DNA of 24,685 bases from a virus, in the IMG/VR virus record IMGVR_UViG_3300042465_000466, positions 1 to 24,685 of that record, one strand, 5' to 3'. The translations under genes and the position numbers were made by a program. This document shows, piece by piece, positions 9,037 to 14,164 of the stretch. The notes under the pieces are model-generated. The model saw nothing but the letters and a program-made list of their open reading frames with translations. It was not told the origin of the DNA and made no database searches. Each line of letters starts with the position of its first letter. Position 1 is the first letter of the stretch.

Positions 9037-10210
9037 AAACGGTAGCGGTACATATTCCTTACCTGCTGGTAATCCAGTAGTTACAGGCACAACTATTAGT
9101 TCTACATGGGCTAATAACACGCTTACAGACATTGCTAATGCCCTTACAGGTTCTTTATCTGCTGACGGTCAAACAACCGCTTCTGGCAACCTTAACATGG
9201 GTACAAACCGTGTTATTAATGTGGGTGACCCTACTAGCGCACAAGACGCAGCTACTAAATACTATGTAGACCAACTAATTGCTGCCTTAGGCACAATGGC
9301 TTACCAAAATGCCAATGCTGTTGCAATTACTGGCGGTACTGTTACAAGCGTAACAATTAATTTAAGCAGCATGACTAATCAAATGTTTTTGCCTGTTGGC
9401 CCTACAGCTTTGCGTACTGCTTCACCTATTCAAGGTTTAATGCGTTTTAATACTGACGCAGGTGGTTTTTATGAAGGCTACATTAATGGTGATTGGCAAA
9501 AATTTGTAACTGTAAATCAAGGTTCTTATGTTATTACCTATGTTTCTATAGGTGGTGGCGCAGGCGGAGGCGCTGCTGGTGGTGGCGGTTCTGGTGGTGG
9601 TGGCGCAGGACAATTTACCGCAAGTTCATTTACTGCAATTCCCACTACCGTCTTTACTATGACTATTGGTGGCGGTGGCGCACAAAGCGCAAGTGGTTCT
9701 TCAAGTACTATTCCTGGCATTGTTACAAGTCTTGGCGGTAGTACTGGTTCAACTCCAGGAACAGGTTTTGGTGGCTTTGGTGGTTCTTCAGGAAATGGAT
9801 TTGCAGGTGGTACTGGAGGTGCTAGTACAGGCGGTGGTGGCGGTGGTGGTTCTACTGCCGTTGGTGCAAATGGTTCAGGCGGTGGCGGTGGTAATGGTGG
9901 CGCAGGAACAAACTCAGTTATTACTGGCAGTTCTGTAGATTATGCTGGAGGCGGTGGAGGTGGACCTGGTGGTTCTGGTGCTGCTGGCGGTGGTAGTGGT
10001 GGCGGTGTTGGTGGTGCTGGTACTCCTAACTCAGGTTCAGGAGGTGGAGGAAGCAATGGCGGTGGTGGTGGTAACGGTGGTTCAGGCGTTATTATTTTAT
10101 CTATGGCTACTGCTTCATACTCTGGTACAACTACAGGTAGCCCAACAATCATTACAAGTGGCGCTAATACCATTCTTAAATACAATTCTTCTGGCACATA
10201 CACCGCATAA
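9029..10210 (+). CDS. Glycine-rich tail fibre / receptor-binding protein
   Basis: 393 aa from the ATG at 9029, which has AAGGAG at 9017-9022. It overlaps the previous gene by 8 bases. The N-terminal ~90 residues form an attachment module typical of phage fibres, ending in the NMGTNRVINVGDPTSAQDAATKYYVD segment, which is normally followed by the fibre shaft. A short beta region (to ~165) leads to a Gly-rich domain covering most of residues ~170-355, with many GGGGG and GGSGG runs and a TMTIGGGG strand between them. It closes with a Ser/Thr strand region. Comparable Gly-rich domains form stacked polyglycine-II helices in receptor-binding tips such as that of Salmonella phage S16. Adhesion to the host surface is the likely role. 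Confidence 0.85.
   Translation: MSRNGSGTYSLPAGNPVVTGTTISSTWANNTLTDIANALTGSLSADGQTTASGNLNMGTNRVINVGDPTSAQDAATKYYVDQLIAALGTMAYQNANAVAITGGTVTSVTINLSSMTNQMFLPVGPTALRTASPIQGLMRFNTDAGGFYEGYINGDWQKFVTVNQGSYVITYVSIGGGAGGGAAGGGGSGGGGAGQFTASSFTAIPTTVFTMTIGGGGAQSASGSSSTIPGIVTSLGGSTGSTPGTGFGGFGGSSGNGFAGGTGGASTGGGGGGGSTAVGANGSGGGGGNGGAGTNSVITGSSVDYAGGGGGGPGGSGAAGGGSGGGVGGAGTPNSGSGGGGSNGGGGGNGGSGVIILSMATASYSGTTTGSPTIITSGANTILKYNSSGTYTA
9551..10087 (+). repeat. Glycine-codon-rich tract of the fibre gene
   Basis: Dense GGT/GGC/GGA runs encode the Gly-rich domain. The stretch is far richer in G than the rest of the window, and it produces open, low-complexity reading frames on both strands that are shadows. 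Such tracts are prone to slippage and recombination, which could vary the host-binding tip. Confidence 0.8.
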
Positions 10211-10219
10211 GGAAAGACT

Positions 10220-10384
10220 ATGTTTATTTTTACTTGGTTATTTGACAAGATTGGCTATATGCCAAAAGTAACTGTAGATACTGCATGGTCTTTTCCTACG
10301 CCTAATAAAGTTGCCCCAAAAGCTAAAACTATTGCCCAAAAGCCAACAGTAAAAAAGGCTACTACTCGTAAGAAGAAAGCATAA
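10220..10384 (+). CDS. Small basic protein between fibre and lysis genes
   Basis: 54 aa. A hydrophobic, aromatic N-terminus (MFIFTWLFDKIGYM) is followed by a Pro/Lys-rich middle and a strongly basic tail (KKATTRKKKA). AAGGAAAG sits about 4 bases before the ATG, the gene begins 10 bases after the fibre stop, and 2 bases separate it from the next gene. The hydrophobic start is too short and too charged for a confident membrane segment. Position suggests either a fibre-associated or a lysis-associated role. No family is recognised. Confidence 0.7.
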   Translation: MFIFTWLFDKIGYMPKVTVDTAWSFPTPNKVAPKAKTIAQKPTVKKATTRKKKA

Positions 10385-10386
10385 TT

Positions 10387-10620
10387 ATGGAATGGCAATA
10401 TGTATTTAATTTTCTAGGTGCTGGACTTCTTACTGCTGTAGGTTGGTGGTGCAGACAAATTTGGGACTCAGTACAAACCCTAAAAAAAGATGTTCAAAAC
10501 ATTGAAGTAGTGCTTCCTACTAAATATGTTCTTAAAGAAGATATTGAAACCAAGTTTGACAAATTAGAAAATACATTGCAACGCATTTTAGATAAGCTAG
10601 ACACCAAAGCTGACAAATGA
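10387..10620 (+). CDS. Small membrane protein with coiled coil, lysis cassette
   Basis: 77 aa. One hydrophobic segment (residues ~5-22, VFNFLGAGLLTAVGWWC) is followed by a charged coiled coil (residues ~27-77: VQTLKKDVQNIEVVL, then FDKLENTLQRILDKLDTKADK). This resembles XhlA-like or other phage lysis-accessory proteins that anchor in the inner membrane with a cytoplasmic or periplasmic helix. It overlaps the next gene as ATGA. The lysis role is inferred from its place directly before holin, spanins and endolysin. Confidence 0.7.
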   Translation: MEWQYVFNFLGAGLLTAVGWWCRQIWDSVQTLKKDVQNIEVVLPTKYVLKEDIETKFDKLENTLQRILDKLDTKADK

Positions 10621-10820
10621 GGCGCAAAACTAGGGGTGCTATGCACTCCAAAACCATGTGGTTTTCTTTTGCGTTAGTTGTACTAGGAGTGGTCTATGAT
10701 AATTTTAGCTATATTGAAAATCTTATTGACCCTCGTTTGTATGGCGTATTTCTTATTTTTATTGGTATTGTTGTTGCTGTGCTTAGATTTGTAACCACAA
10801 TGCCTTTAGAGGACAAATAA
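10617..10820 (+). CDS. Putative holin with two possible starts
   Basis: 67 aa from ATG 10617 (ATGA overlap with the previous gene), or 59 aa from ATG 10641. Two hydrophobic segments, roughly MWFSFALVVLGVVY and LYGVFLIFIGIVVAVLRFV, are joined by an acidic linker (FSYIENLIDPR). Length, topology and place before spanins and endolysin fit a small two-segment holin. The longer form adds MRRKTRGA, which carries four positive charges before the first membrane helix. The shorter start has its own AGGGG (10632-10636) 4 bases upstream, whereas 10617 has no clear ribosome site and would rely on coupling. Two products with opposite timing effects, as with lambda S105/S107, are possible. Confidence 0.75.
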   Translation: MRRKTRGAMHSKTMWFSFALVVLGVVYDNFSYIENLIDPRLYGVFLIFIGIVVAVLRFVTTMPLEDK

Positions 10821-11239
10821 TGTTTGGTTTAACAATCCCATTTCAGTTTTATATATACGCAGCGTTGTCTTTGGCTGCTGTTGGTGGTATTGGCTACGGC
10901 AAATATCAGTCTGTTAAGTATGATGCCTATGTATCAAAAGCTGAAGCTGTTGCTAAAGAACAAGATATGATTAATCTTTATAAAGCTAAAGAAGCTGCCC
11001 AAGTAAATGAAAAGGTAAAAAATGATTATGAAAATAAGCTGTCTATTATTAAGCGTACTTATAGTGGGGTGCGCTTCACCAATCCCCAACAAACAGGCGT
11101 TATTTCCAACACCGCCAGCGCAACTGATGGCACAGCCACCGACCCTCAATTTATTGAAAAGTGCGCCATAACGACATTGCAACTTGTTTCATTGCAAGCA
11201 TGGTTAAATGAACAAATAGGCATATTTAATGCAAGGTAA
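10820..11239 (+). CDS. i-spanin (Rz-like)
   Basis: 139 aa. An N-terminal signal-anchor segment (residues ~9-27, FYIYAALSLAAVGGIGYG) is followed by a charged periplasmic coiled coil (residues ~38-80: SKAEAVAKEQDMINLYKAKE, then NEKVKNDYENKLSI). This is the standard layout of inner-membrane spanins, which join an outer-membrane lipoprotein partner and fuse the two membranes in the last step of lysis. The partner is encoded inside this gene in another frame (11022-11171). The start overlaps the holin stop as TAATG, and the 3' end overlaps the endolysin start by 11 bases. Confidence 0.85.
   Translation: MFGLTIPFQFYIYAALSLAAVGGIGYGKYQSVKYDAYVSKAEAVAKEQDMINLYKAKEAAQVNEKVKNDYENKLSIIKRTYSGVRFTNPQQTGVISNTASATDGTATDPQFIEKCAITTLQLVSLQAWLNEQIGIFNAR
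11022..11171 (+). CDS. o-spanin lipoprotein (Rz1-like), nested in the i-spanin gene
   Basis: 49 aa from ATG 11022, or 47 aa from ATG 11028, in a shifted frame wholly inside the i-spanin gene. A short positive N-terminus (MIMK) leads to a hydrophobic core (CLLLSVLIVG) and a lipobox whose Cys17 follows I-V-G, i.e. LIVGC, then a Pro-rich mature part with seven prolines in about 32 residues. AAAGG (11011-11015) lies 6 bases before the ATG. Signal peptide II, small size, Pro richness and nesting are the hallmarks of the lambda Rz1 type. It should be lipidated, anchored in the outer membrane and paired with the i-spanin. Its presence marks a Gram-negative host. Confidence 0.88.
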   Translation: MIMKISCLLLSVLIVGCASPIPNKQALFPTPPAQLMAQPPTLNLLKSAP

Positions 11240-11741
11240 TTTTAAAGAATGTCTTGAGTTAGTATTAAAGGCAGAGGGTGGTTGGGTTAATCATTCTAGC
11301 GACCCAGGCGGTGAAACAAATTTAGGCGTTACTAAGCGTGTTTGGGAAGAATGGGTAGGTCACCCTGTGGAGTCCCTTAAAAGCCTTACAAAAGACCAAG
11401 TAGCACCCTTATATGAACAAAGATATTGGAGGCCTTGCTATGGAGAAGTATTGCCTAGGGGACTCGACCTTGTTGTCTTTTCAATGGGAGTTAACGCAGG
11501 GCCAGGTAGGTCAGTTAAATTGCTTCAATCAGCTATTGGATGTGTACCTGACGGAGTTATTGGCCCAAAAACAAGAGGACTTATTTGTGACTCCAATACT
11601 GCAACTCTTATCTCTAAATTCTCTGAAGCTAGACGGGAATATTACAAGTCATTAAAAACTTTTCCCGTATTTGGAAAAGGTTGGCTAACCAGAGTAGATA
11701 AGGAAGAATCAGAAGCACTTAGTCTGGCTAAGAACTCTTGA
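11229..11741 (+). CDS. Endolysin, glycoside hydrolase 108 family
   Basis: 170 aa. The N-terminal domain has the GH108 signature: the catalytic Glu16 in KAEGGWVN, then DPGGETNLGVT (residues 25-35), and a helix ending LYEQRYWRP (~61-69). The C-terminal half carries the associated peptidoglycan-binding fold (AIGCVPDGVIGPKTR around residues 102-116). The enzyme cleaves the glycan strand of peptidoglycan. There is no signal peptide, so release through the holin lesion is expected. The start lies within the end of the i-spanin gene. At its 3' end it overlaps a convergent - strand gene by 33 bases, and no intrinsic terminator was seen after it. Confidence 0.92.
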   Translation: MQGNFKECLELVLKAEGGWVNHSSDPGGETNLGVTKRVWEEWVGHPVESLKSLTKDQVAPLYEQRYWRPCYGEVLPRGLDLVVFSMGVNAGPGRSVKLLQSAIGCVPDGVIGPKTRGLICDSNTATLISKFSEARREYYKSLKTFPVFGKGWLTRVDKEESEALSLAKNS

Positions 11742-11939
11742 CCCCTTTGTAATCTGTCCTAAAGGCGTTTCTAGGCGTTTTACACGGTTGTCTGGGTGAC
11801 ACACCCACTTTGACCCCATACGCTTAATCATGGCCTTAGAATTGGCTTCATTTTGTGCCATTAATAACTCATACATTGGGTAGCTAAAGCGCCCAGCTTC
11901 AATCATTTGTTTCAATAAACTCTTGTCGTTCTTTGTCAT
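11709..11939 (-). CDS. Small hypothetical protein
   Basis: 76 aa, ATG at 11939. Helical and basic (KNDKSLLKQMIEAGRFSYPM, YELLMAQNEANSKAMIKRMG), with a C-terminal part rich in Lys and Arg and no membrane segment. Its 3' end overlaps the endolysin gene tail to tail by 33 bases. Upstream the start lies inside a 39-residue ORF in another frame. The ribosome site is weak. The amphipathic composition and the tight packing with the other - strand ORFs favour a real gene, but no family is recognised. Confidence 0.6.
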   Translation of the reverse strand: MTKNDKSLLKQMIEAGRFSYPMYELLMAQNEANSKAMIKRMGSKWVCHPDNRVKRLETPLGQITKGSRVLSQTKCF

Positions 11940-12018
11940 GGTTTTCCACTATAGTAATTTCACCACCGTTTAAATTAACGGTAAGTGACCCATTTGCTTC
12001 TTCAATAATTTCGTACAT
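11899..12018 (-). CDS. Very small acidic ORF
   Basis: 39 codons from ATG at 12018 to TGA at 11899-11901. The product begins MYEIIEEANGSLTVNLNGGE, forms a plausible beta hairpin, and ends in a charged helix. Nine or more acidic residues give it a strong negative charge. GGAAGG lies on the - strand about 14 bases upstream, which is rather far. It overlaps the next gene's start by 41 bases and follows the preceding 26-codon ORF within 3 bases. Amino-acid composition looks protein-like; proof is lacking. Confidence 0.4.
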   Translation of the reverse strand: MYEIIEEANGSLTVNLNGGEITIVENHDKERQEFIETND

Positions 12019-12020
12019 AT

Positions 12021-12101
12021 TTAAAAATAATACCTTCCAAAAACACACAAAATCATTAGAAAAAATAAAGCAATTAGAATTTCTTTAGTATTTTTGTTCA
12101 T
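12021..12101 (-). CDS. Possible 26-residue single-span membrane peptide
   Basis: ATG at 12101, TAA at 12021-12023. A short basic head (MNKNTKE) precedes one continuous hydrophobic stretch (ILIALFFLMILCVFG) and an aromatic end (RYYF), the layout of small single-span membrane peptides. It fills the gap between the 79-aa gene and the 39-codon ORF almost exactly. No clear ribosome site precedes it, and T-rich DNA can encode hydrophobic peptides by chance, so confidence is limited. Confidence 0.33.
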   Translation of the reverse strand: MNKNTKEILIALFFLMILCVFGRYYF

Positions 12102-12116
12102 TTTATGTAAAGTTTA

Positions 12117-12356
12117 TTATTCAAATAAATCATTTTGACCTGCTTTTGCTTGTAATGATTTTAGGTAATTTTTTAGGGCTTTATCATCTTCCTTAAATAT
12201 TTTATGAAATAACTGACTAGATGGCATTCTTACTCTGTTTTCGTCAAATGCGCCACGCAATACAAAGCTAGAAAACGCCCTACAAGCTAACTCATCTTTA
12301 CCGCATTTATAAGCTAGTTCGCAATTATCACAAGGGCATATTTCGGTAAAATTCAT
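12117..12356 (-). CDS. Small Cys-rich protein, possible metal binder
   Basis: 79 aa, ATG at 12354-12356. The N-terminal part holds five cysteines with the spacing C-x-C-x2-C-x6-C-x6-C (Cys8, 10, 13, 20, 27; CPCDNCELAYKCGKDELACR), which suggests a zinc or iron-sulphur site. The C-terminal half is helical (LFHKIFKEDDKALKNYLKSL). AAAGGG sits close to the ATG. It is the first gene of a - strand cluster running towards the endolysin, so it may be the main product of that transcript. Similar short Cys-rich proteins are frequent in phage accessory regions; no function is known to me. Confidence 0.7.
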   Translation of the reverse strand: MNFTEICPCDNCELAYKCGKDELACRAFSSFVLRGAFDENRVRMPSSQLFHKIFKEDDKALKNYLKSLQAKAGQNDLFE

Positions 12357-12486
12357 AAACCCTTTTTAGAAGTATCAAGTCAAAGTCTTTTTAGTCGTTC
12401 GTCTACGAGTACTTAAGCTGAATAGTGTCAATGACCTGATGTAAAGAAGTTTAGTCTAAATGCAATAGATTTATGTAGGTGTTTTC

Positions 12487-12524
12487 CCTATGTGTTGTAT
12501 TTTGCCAAACTTTACAAACATAGG
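12487..12524. repeat. Long inverted repeat in the gene-free region
   Basis: CCTATGTGTTG (12487-12497) pairs with CAAACATAGG (12515-12524): 10 base pairs with one bulged G (12494) and a 17-base loop. A smaller dyad, GACAT-CA-ATGTC (12524-12535), follows directly. No T-run follows on either strand, so this is not an ordinary terminator. Confidence 0.6.
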
Positions 12525-12564
12525 ACATCAATGTCACATTTTTGCATAATTTTTTATTGAAATT

Positions 12565-12625
12565 TTATACACTTATTTATTTTCCAAACGGGAATAATGT
12601 AAGAAAAAGTAGCGTATTTTACACA
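12565..12625. other. Two DnaA-box-like 9-mers and a hairpin in AT-rich DNA
   Basis: TTTTACACA (12617-12625) fits the relaxed DnaA consensus TTWTNCACA completely, and TTATACACT (12565-12573) fits at 8 of 9 positions. Between them, TTATTTTCC (12577-12585) pairs with GGGAATAA (12590-12597) around an AAAC loop. In AT-rich DNA such 9-mers occur by chance, so an origin is only a suggestion. Confidence 0.3.
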
Positions 12626-12677
12626 AAAATTCTCAATAGGGGCATTTTGTAAGGTTTAATAAATGATTTTTTACTAA

Positions 12678-12724
12678 GGCTTTAAGCTATTTAAGGACTC
12701 TTTAATAAGCCAACAATTCTGTTG
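12678..12724. repeat. Two adjacent hairpins
   Basis: GGCTT (12678-12682) pairs with AAGCC (12707-12711), extended by three or four pairs past a 2-base bulge. Directly next to it CAACA (12711-12715) pairs with TGTTG (12720-12724) over a 4-base loop. They stand immediately before the proposed promoter of the structured RNA. Confidence 0.4.
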
Positions 12725-12774
12725 ATATGTATACTTTTTGTCAATAAATGTACATATAGGTATTAATATGTATA
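12725..12774 (+). promoter_or_regulatory. Candidate promoter with flanking repeat
   Basis: TTGTCA (12738-12743) and TATTAA (12761-12766) are 17 bases apart, matching the sigma-70 consensus at 5 of 6 and 4 of 6 positions. ATATGTATA occurs twice (12725-12733 and 12766-12774), and TACATAT (12751-12757) is complementary to the first copy, so a regulator could bind around the promoter. Initiation would fall near 12773-12776, exactly where the structured stretch begins. Confidence 0.35.
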
Positions 12775-13019
12775 AGTCTTAGACATAGATTGACCAAGGG
12801 TGATGGGAAACCATCAACCGACCCAATGTCTATGACACCTAGTCCTTCCGAAGATAATGTTCTCTCGATAAAGGGTCTTGTATCACCTTGTCCCCTAAAT
12901 CTTCTGTAGTACCCATTTAAGTCTACGAGGCTTGCAGTCGGGTGCATGACCAGCCTATCTTTTCTTCCACGCCACCGATTTAGGTGCTTAGTACGCCTGG
13001 AGTGCGGACTGCAATAATA
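12775..13019 (+). ncRNA. Candidate structured non-coding RNA with crossing helices
   Basis: No believable ORF is seen; the only long one (12741-12947 on the - strand) lacks protein-like character. Complementary segments include a hairpin with TGATGG (12801-12806) against CCATCA (12811-12816) closed by a GAAA tetraloop and extended by CATAGA (12784-12789) with TCTATG (12829-12834). AGGCTTGCA (12928-12936) pairs with TGCA (12943-12946) and AGCCT (12952-12956). The 8-bp helix CCTAAATC (12894-12901) / GATTTAGG (12977-12984) and the 8-bp helix TTGCAGTC (12932-12939) / GACTGCAA (13007-13014) cross as a pseudoknot. The last competes with the 12928-12956 hairpin. The GNRA loop exists only on the + strand, which with the promoter upstream favours that strand. 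No terminator is evident, and no known RNA family (tRNA, tmRNA, RNase P, group I intron) is recognised. Confidence 0.38.
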
Positions 13020-13583
13020 CTACAAGTATTTATCCCTATGAAATTCTCCATGAAAACCAAAGGTTTCTAAATTTGACAATTCTCTTTCAAAAGAAAAATA
13101 CCTTGCTAATTCTTCTGGCGCAAACTTAATTCCATTGCTTACAAGGTAATCCCTATTTAAATGGCAAATAAGGTCATCTTCATTTCTTTCTTTATAAACA
13201 AACCCAGGGCTTGCAGTCAACTCTAAAAGGCGCTTACTGCGTAGGGAGAAACCCCCATTACCTACACGCAACCCTTCAGGATGCCAAGGCCATACTGCGC
13301 CTATATAGTCATAGTTTAAAAATTCTGGTTGCCAAGCGTTTGCGTTAATTATGTAACCATCCCAATGAACACTTAAAACAAATTCAGTTTTTATGTATTT
13401 ATGTAAATCAAACAACATAAATTTTGAATACTCTTGTATTGATTTAAATGGTTCAACCATTGGTGGCTTTAAAAAAATAACATCTTCAAATTGACATTGT
13501 TTTAAGCATCTATCAATAGCTTTTTGTGCTAAATGTGGATGATTAGTGTCAATGGCAAAAAGAGTTACATTATTTAGTTTCAT
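13020..13583 (-). CDS. DUF5672-like putative glycosyltransferase
   Basis: 187 aa from ATG at 13583; an in-frame TTG 12 bases upstream is less likely. The family core is clear: LSVHWDGYIINANAWQPEFL, then YDYIGAVWPWH and VGNGGFSLRSKRLLEL (roughly residues 89-142), matching DUF5672 proteins that sit in sugar-modification clusters and resemble GT-A transferases (a W-D-G motif in place of D-x-D, and GNGGF at the acceptor side). No signal peptide. The start overlaps the upstream regulator's end by 14 bases, so both are one transcript. In a phage this could modify host surface glycans against superinfection or glycosylate a virion protein. The acceptor is unknown. Confidence 0.8.
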   Translation of the reverse strand: MKLNNVTLFAIDTNHPHLAQKAIDRCLKQCQFEDVIFLKPPMVEPFKSIQEYSKFMLFDLHKYIKTEFVLSVHWDGYIINANAWQPEFLNYDYIGAVWPWHPEGLRVGNGGFSLRSKRLLELTASPGFVYKERNEDDLICHLNRDYLVSNGIKFAPEELARYFSFERELSNLETFGFHGEFHRDKYL

Positions 13584-13845
13584 CTTGTTTACCAAAAGCG
13601 TTGTTTTTTAACAACTCAGGCCATATTAACCAAAAGCTAGTAGGAAACAAGTCTTGTCTGGTTACTAACCCATGACTTTCTGTTTCAATTCTTGCACCCA
13701 ATAACATAAATTTGTCGGCTGGAATTCCCCTAATACGCCAGTTAGATACGGCAGCAGGGTCTACTTTGCACATTCTAGCCACCTTTGCTGTACCACCTAG
13801 TAGGTCAATAATTGCCGTGTCGGTTAGTTTTAATTTTGTGTCCAT
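13570..13845 (-). CDS. Cro/YdaS-like helix-turn-helix regulator
   Basis: 91 aa, ATG at 13845. Residues ~14-46 form the helix-turn-helix: LLGGTAKVARMCKVDPAAVS, then NWRIRGIPADKF. The C-terminal part has the VTRQDLFPTSFWLIWPEL ending common in phage Cro-like and YdaS-like proteins. It is divergent from the early operon starting at 13955, as phage repressor/Cro genes usually are, and probably binds the 13846-13954 interval. Only one such regulator is seen and no CI-type partner with a peptidase domain, so control of early transcription rather than a full lysogeny switch is the safer reading. Confidence 0.85.
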   Translation of the reverse strand: MDTKLKLTDTAIIDLLGGTAKVARMCKVDPAAVSNWRIRGIPADKFMLLGARIETESHGLVTRQDLFPTSFWLIWPELLKNNAFGKQDETK

Positions 13846-13954
13846 TAACGCAGTTTAACTTAAATGTTGTTTATTTGCATAGACTTTACTTTTTATATTC
13901 ACTTGTGTTAAAGTGTGTTTATAGCAATTTTGCTATGCCAAAGGGAGAAATATT
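13846..13954. promoter_or_regulatory. Divergent control region with palindromic operator candidate
   Basis: This AT-rich 109-base interval separates the regulator from the early operon. ATAGCAA-TT-TTGCTAT (13921-13936) is a 7-bp inverted repeat typical of an operator, 18 bases before the first early start codon. TGTGTT recurs at 13904-13909 and 13914-13919. No -35/-10 pair with good spacing could be fixed on either strand, so the start points are not assigned. Confidence 0.5.
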
Positions 13955-14164
13955 ATGGATGAAATGGCACAGGTAATGATGGAAGTAGAAGAACGCTTAG
14001 AAATAGCGTTAGATAACATGGAATACGGCACAGAATTGTCGCAAGACGATGTGGATGTTATTCGTGCAGCGTGCGGTAAACCCAACAACAAACGCAATAA
14101 TCTTTTGCAAGATGTTTTTAATGATTTTGGCAATGTGTTTGGAGGTAAAAATGCCTCAATCTGA
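13955..14164 (+). CDS. Small acidic protein, first early gene
   Basis: 69 aa, acidic and helical in its first ~45 residues (MAQVMMEVEERLEIALDNME, then LSQDDVDVIRAACG), with an Asn/Lys-rich middle and a Gly/Phe-rich end. AAGGGAG lies 8 bases before the ATG. It is the first gene of the early operon and overlaps the ERF gene by 14 bases. No family is recognised. Acidic first genes of early operons often bind host proteins, but nothing here proves that. Confidence 0.7.
   Translation: MDEMAQVMMEVEERLEIALDNMEYGTELSQDDVDVIRAACGKPNNKRNNLLQDVFNDFGNVFGGKNASI

Larger units (their letters stand above)
12357..13019. other. 663-base gene-free region with many inverted repeats
   Basis: No convincing gene lies here. 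The left two thirds (to ~12775) is very AT-rich and holds four separate dyads (12487-12524, 12577-12597, 12678-12711, 12711-12724), two DnaA-box-like 9-mers and a 9-bp direct repeat. The right third (12775-13019) is richer in G and C and has long-range complementary segments. Both flanking genes are read leftward, so transcription through the region could come from either side. A replication origin, a large folded RNA, or both, would explain it. Confidence 0.5.

Noticed and set aside
9493-10271. Several long frames on both strands across the fibre gene
   Set aside because: They arise from the GGN-rich tract and translate into low-complexity Val/Leu/Trp or Pro runs. The fibre frame is the coherent one.
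10934-11182. 82-codon - strand frame over the spanin genes
   Set aside because: Antisense to two overlapping spanin genes that have clear hallmarks; no ribosome site or domain.
12741-12947. Open frame of 68 codons on the - strand within the structured region
   Set aside because: No ribosome site, low-quality C-terminal half made of AT-rich repeats, and it runs through the proposed promoter and hairpins. The base-paired structure explains the stretch better.
12784-13019. tRNA, tmRNA, RNase P or group I intron identity for the structured RNA
   Set aside because: No T-arm GTTCRA motif, no tag reading frame, no RNase P core motifs and no intron P7/S-R elements could be found by eye on either strand.
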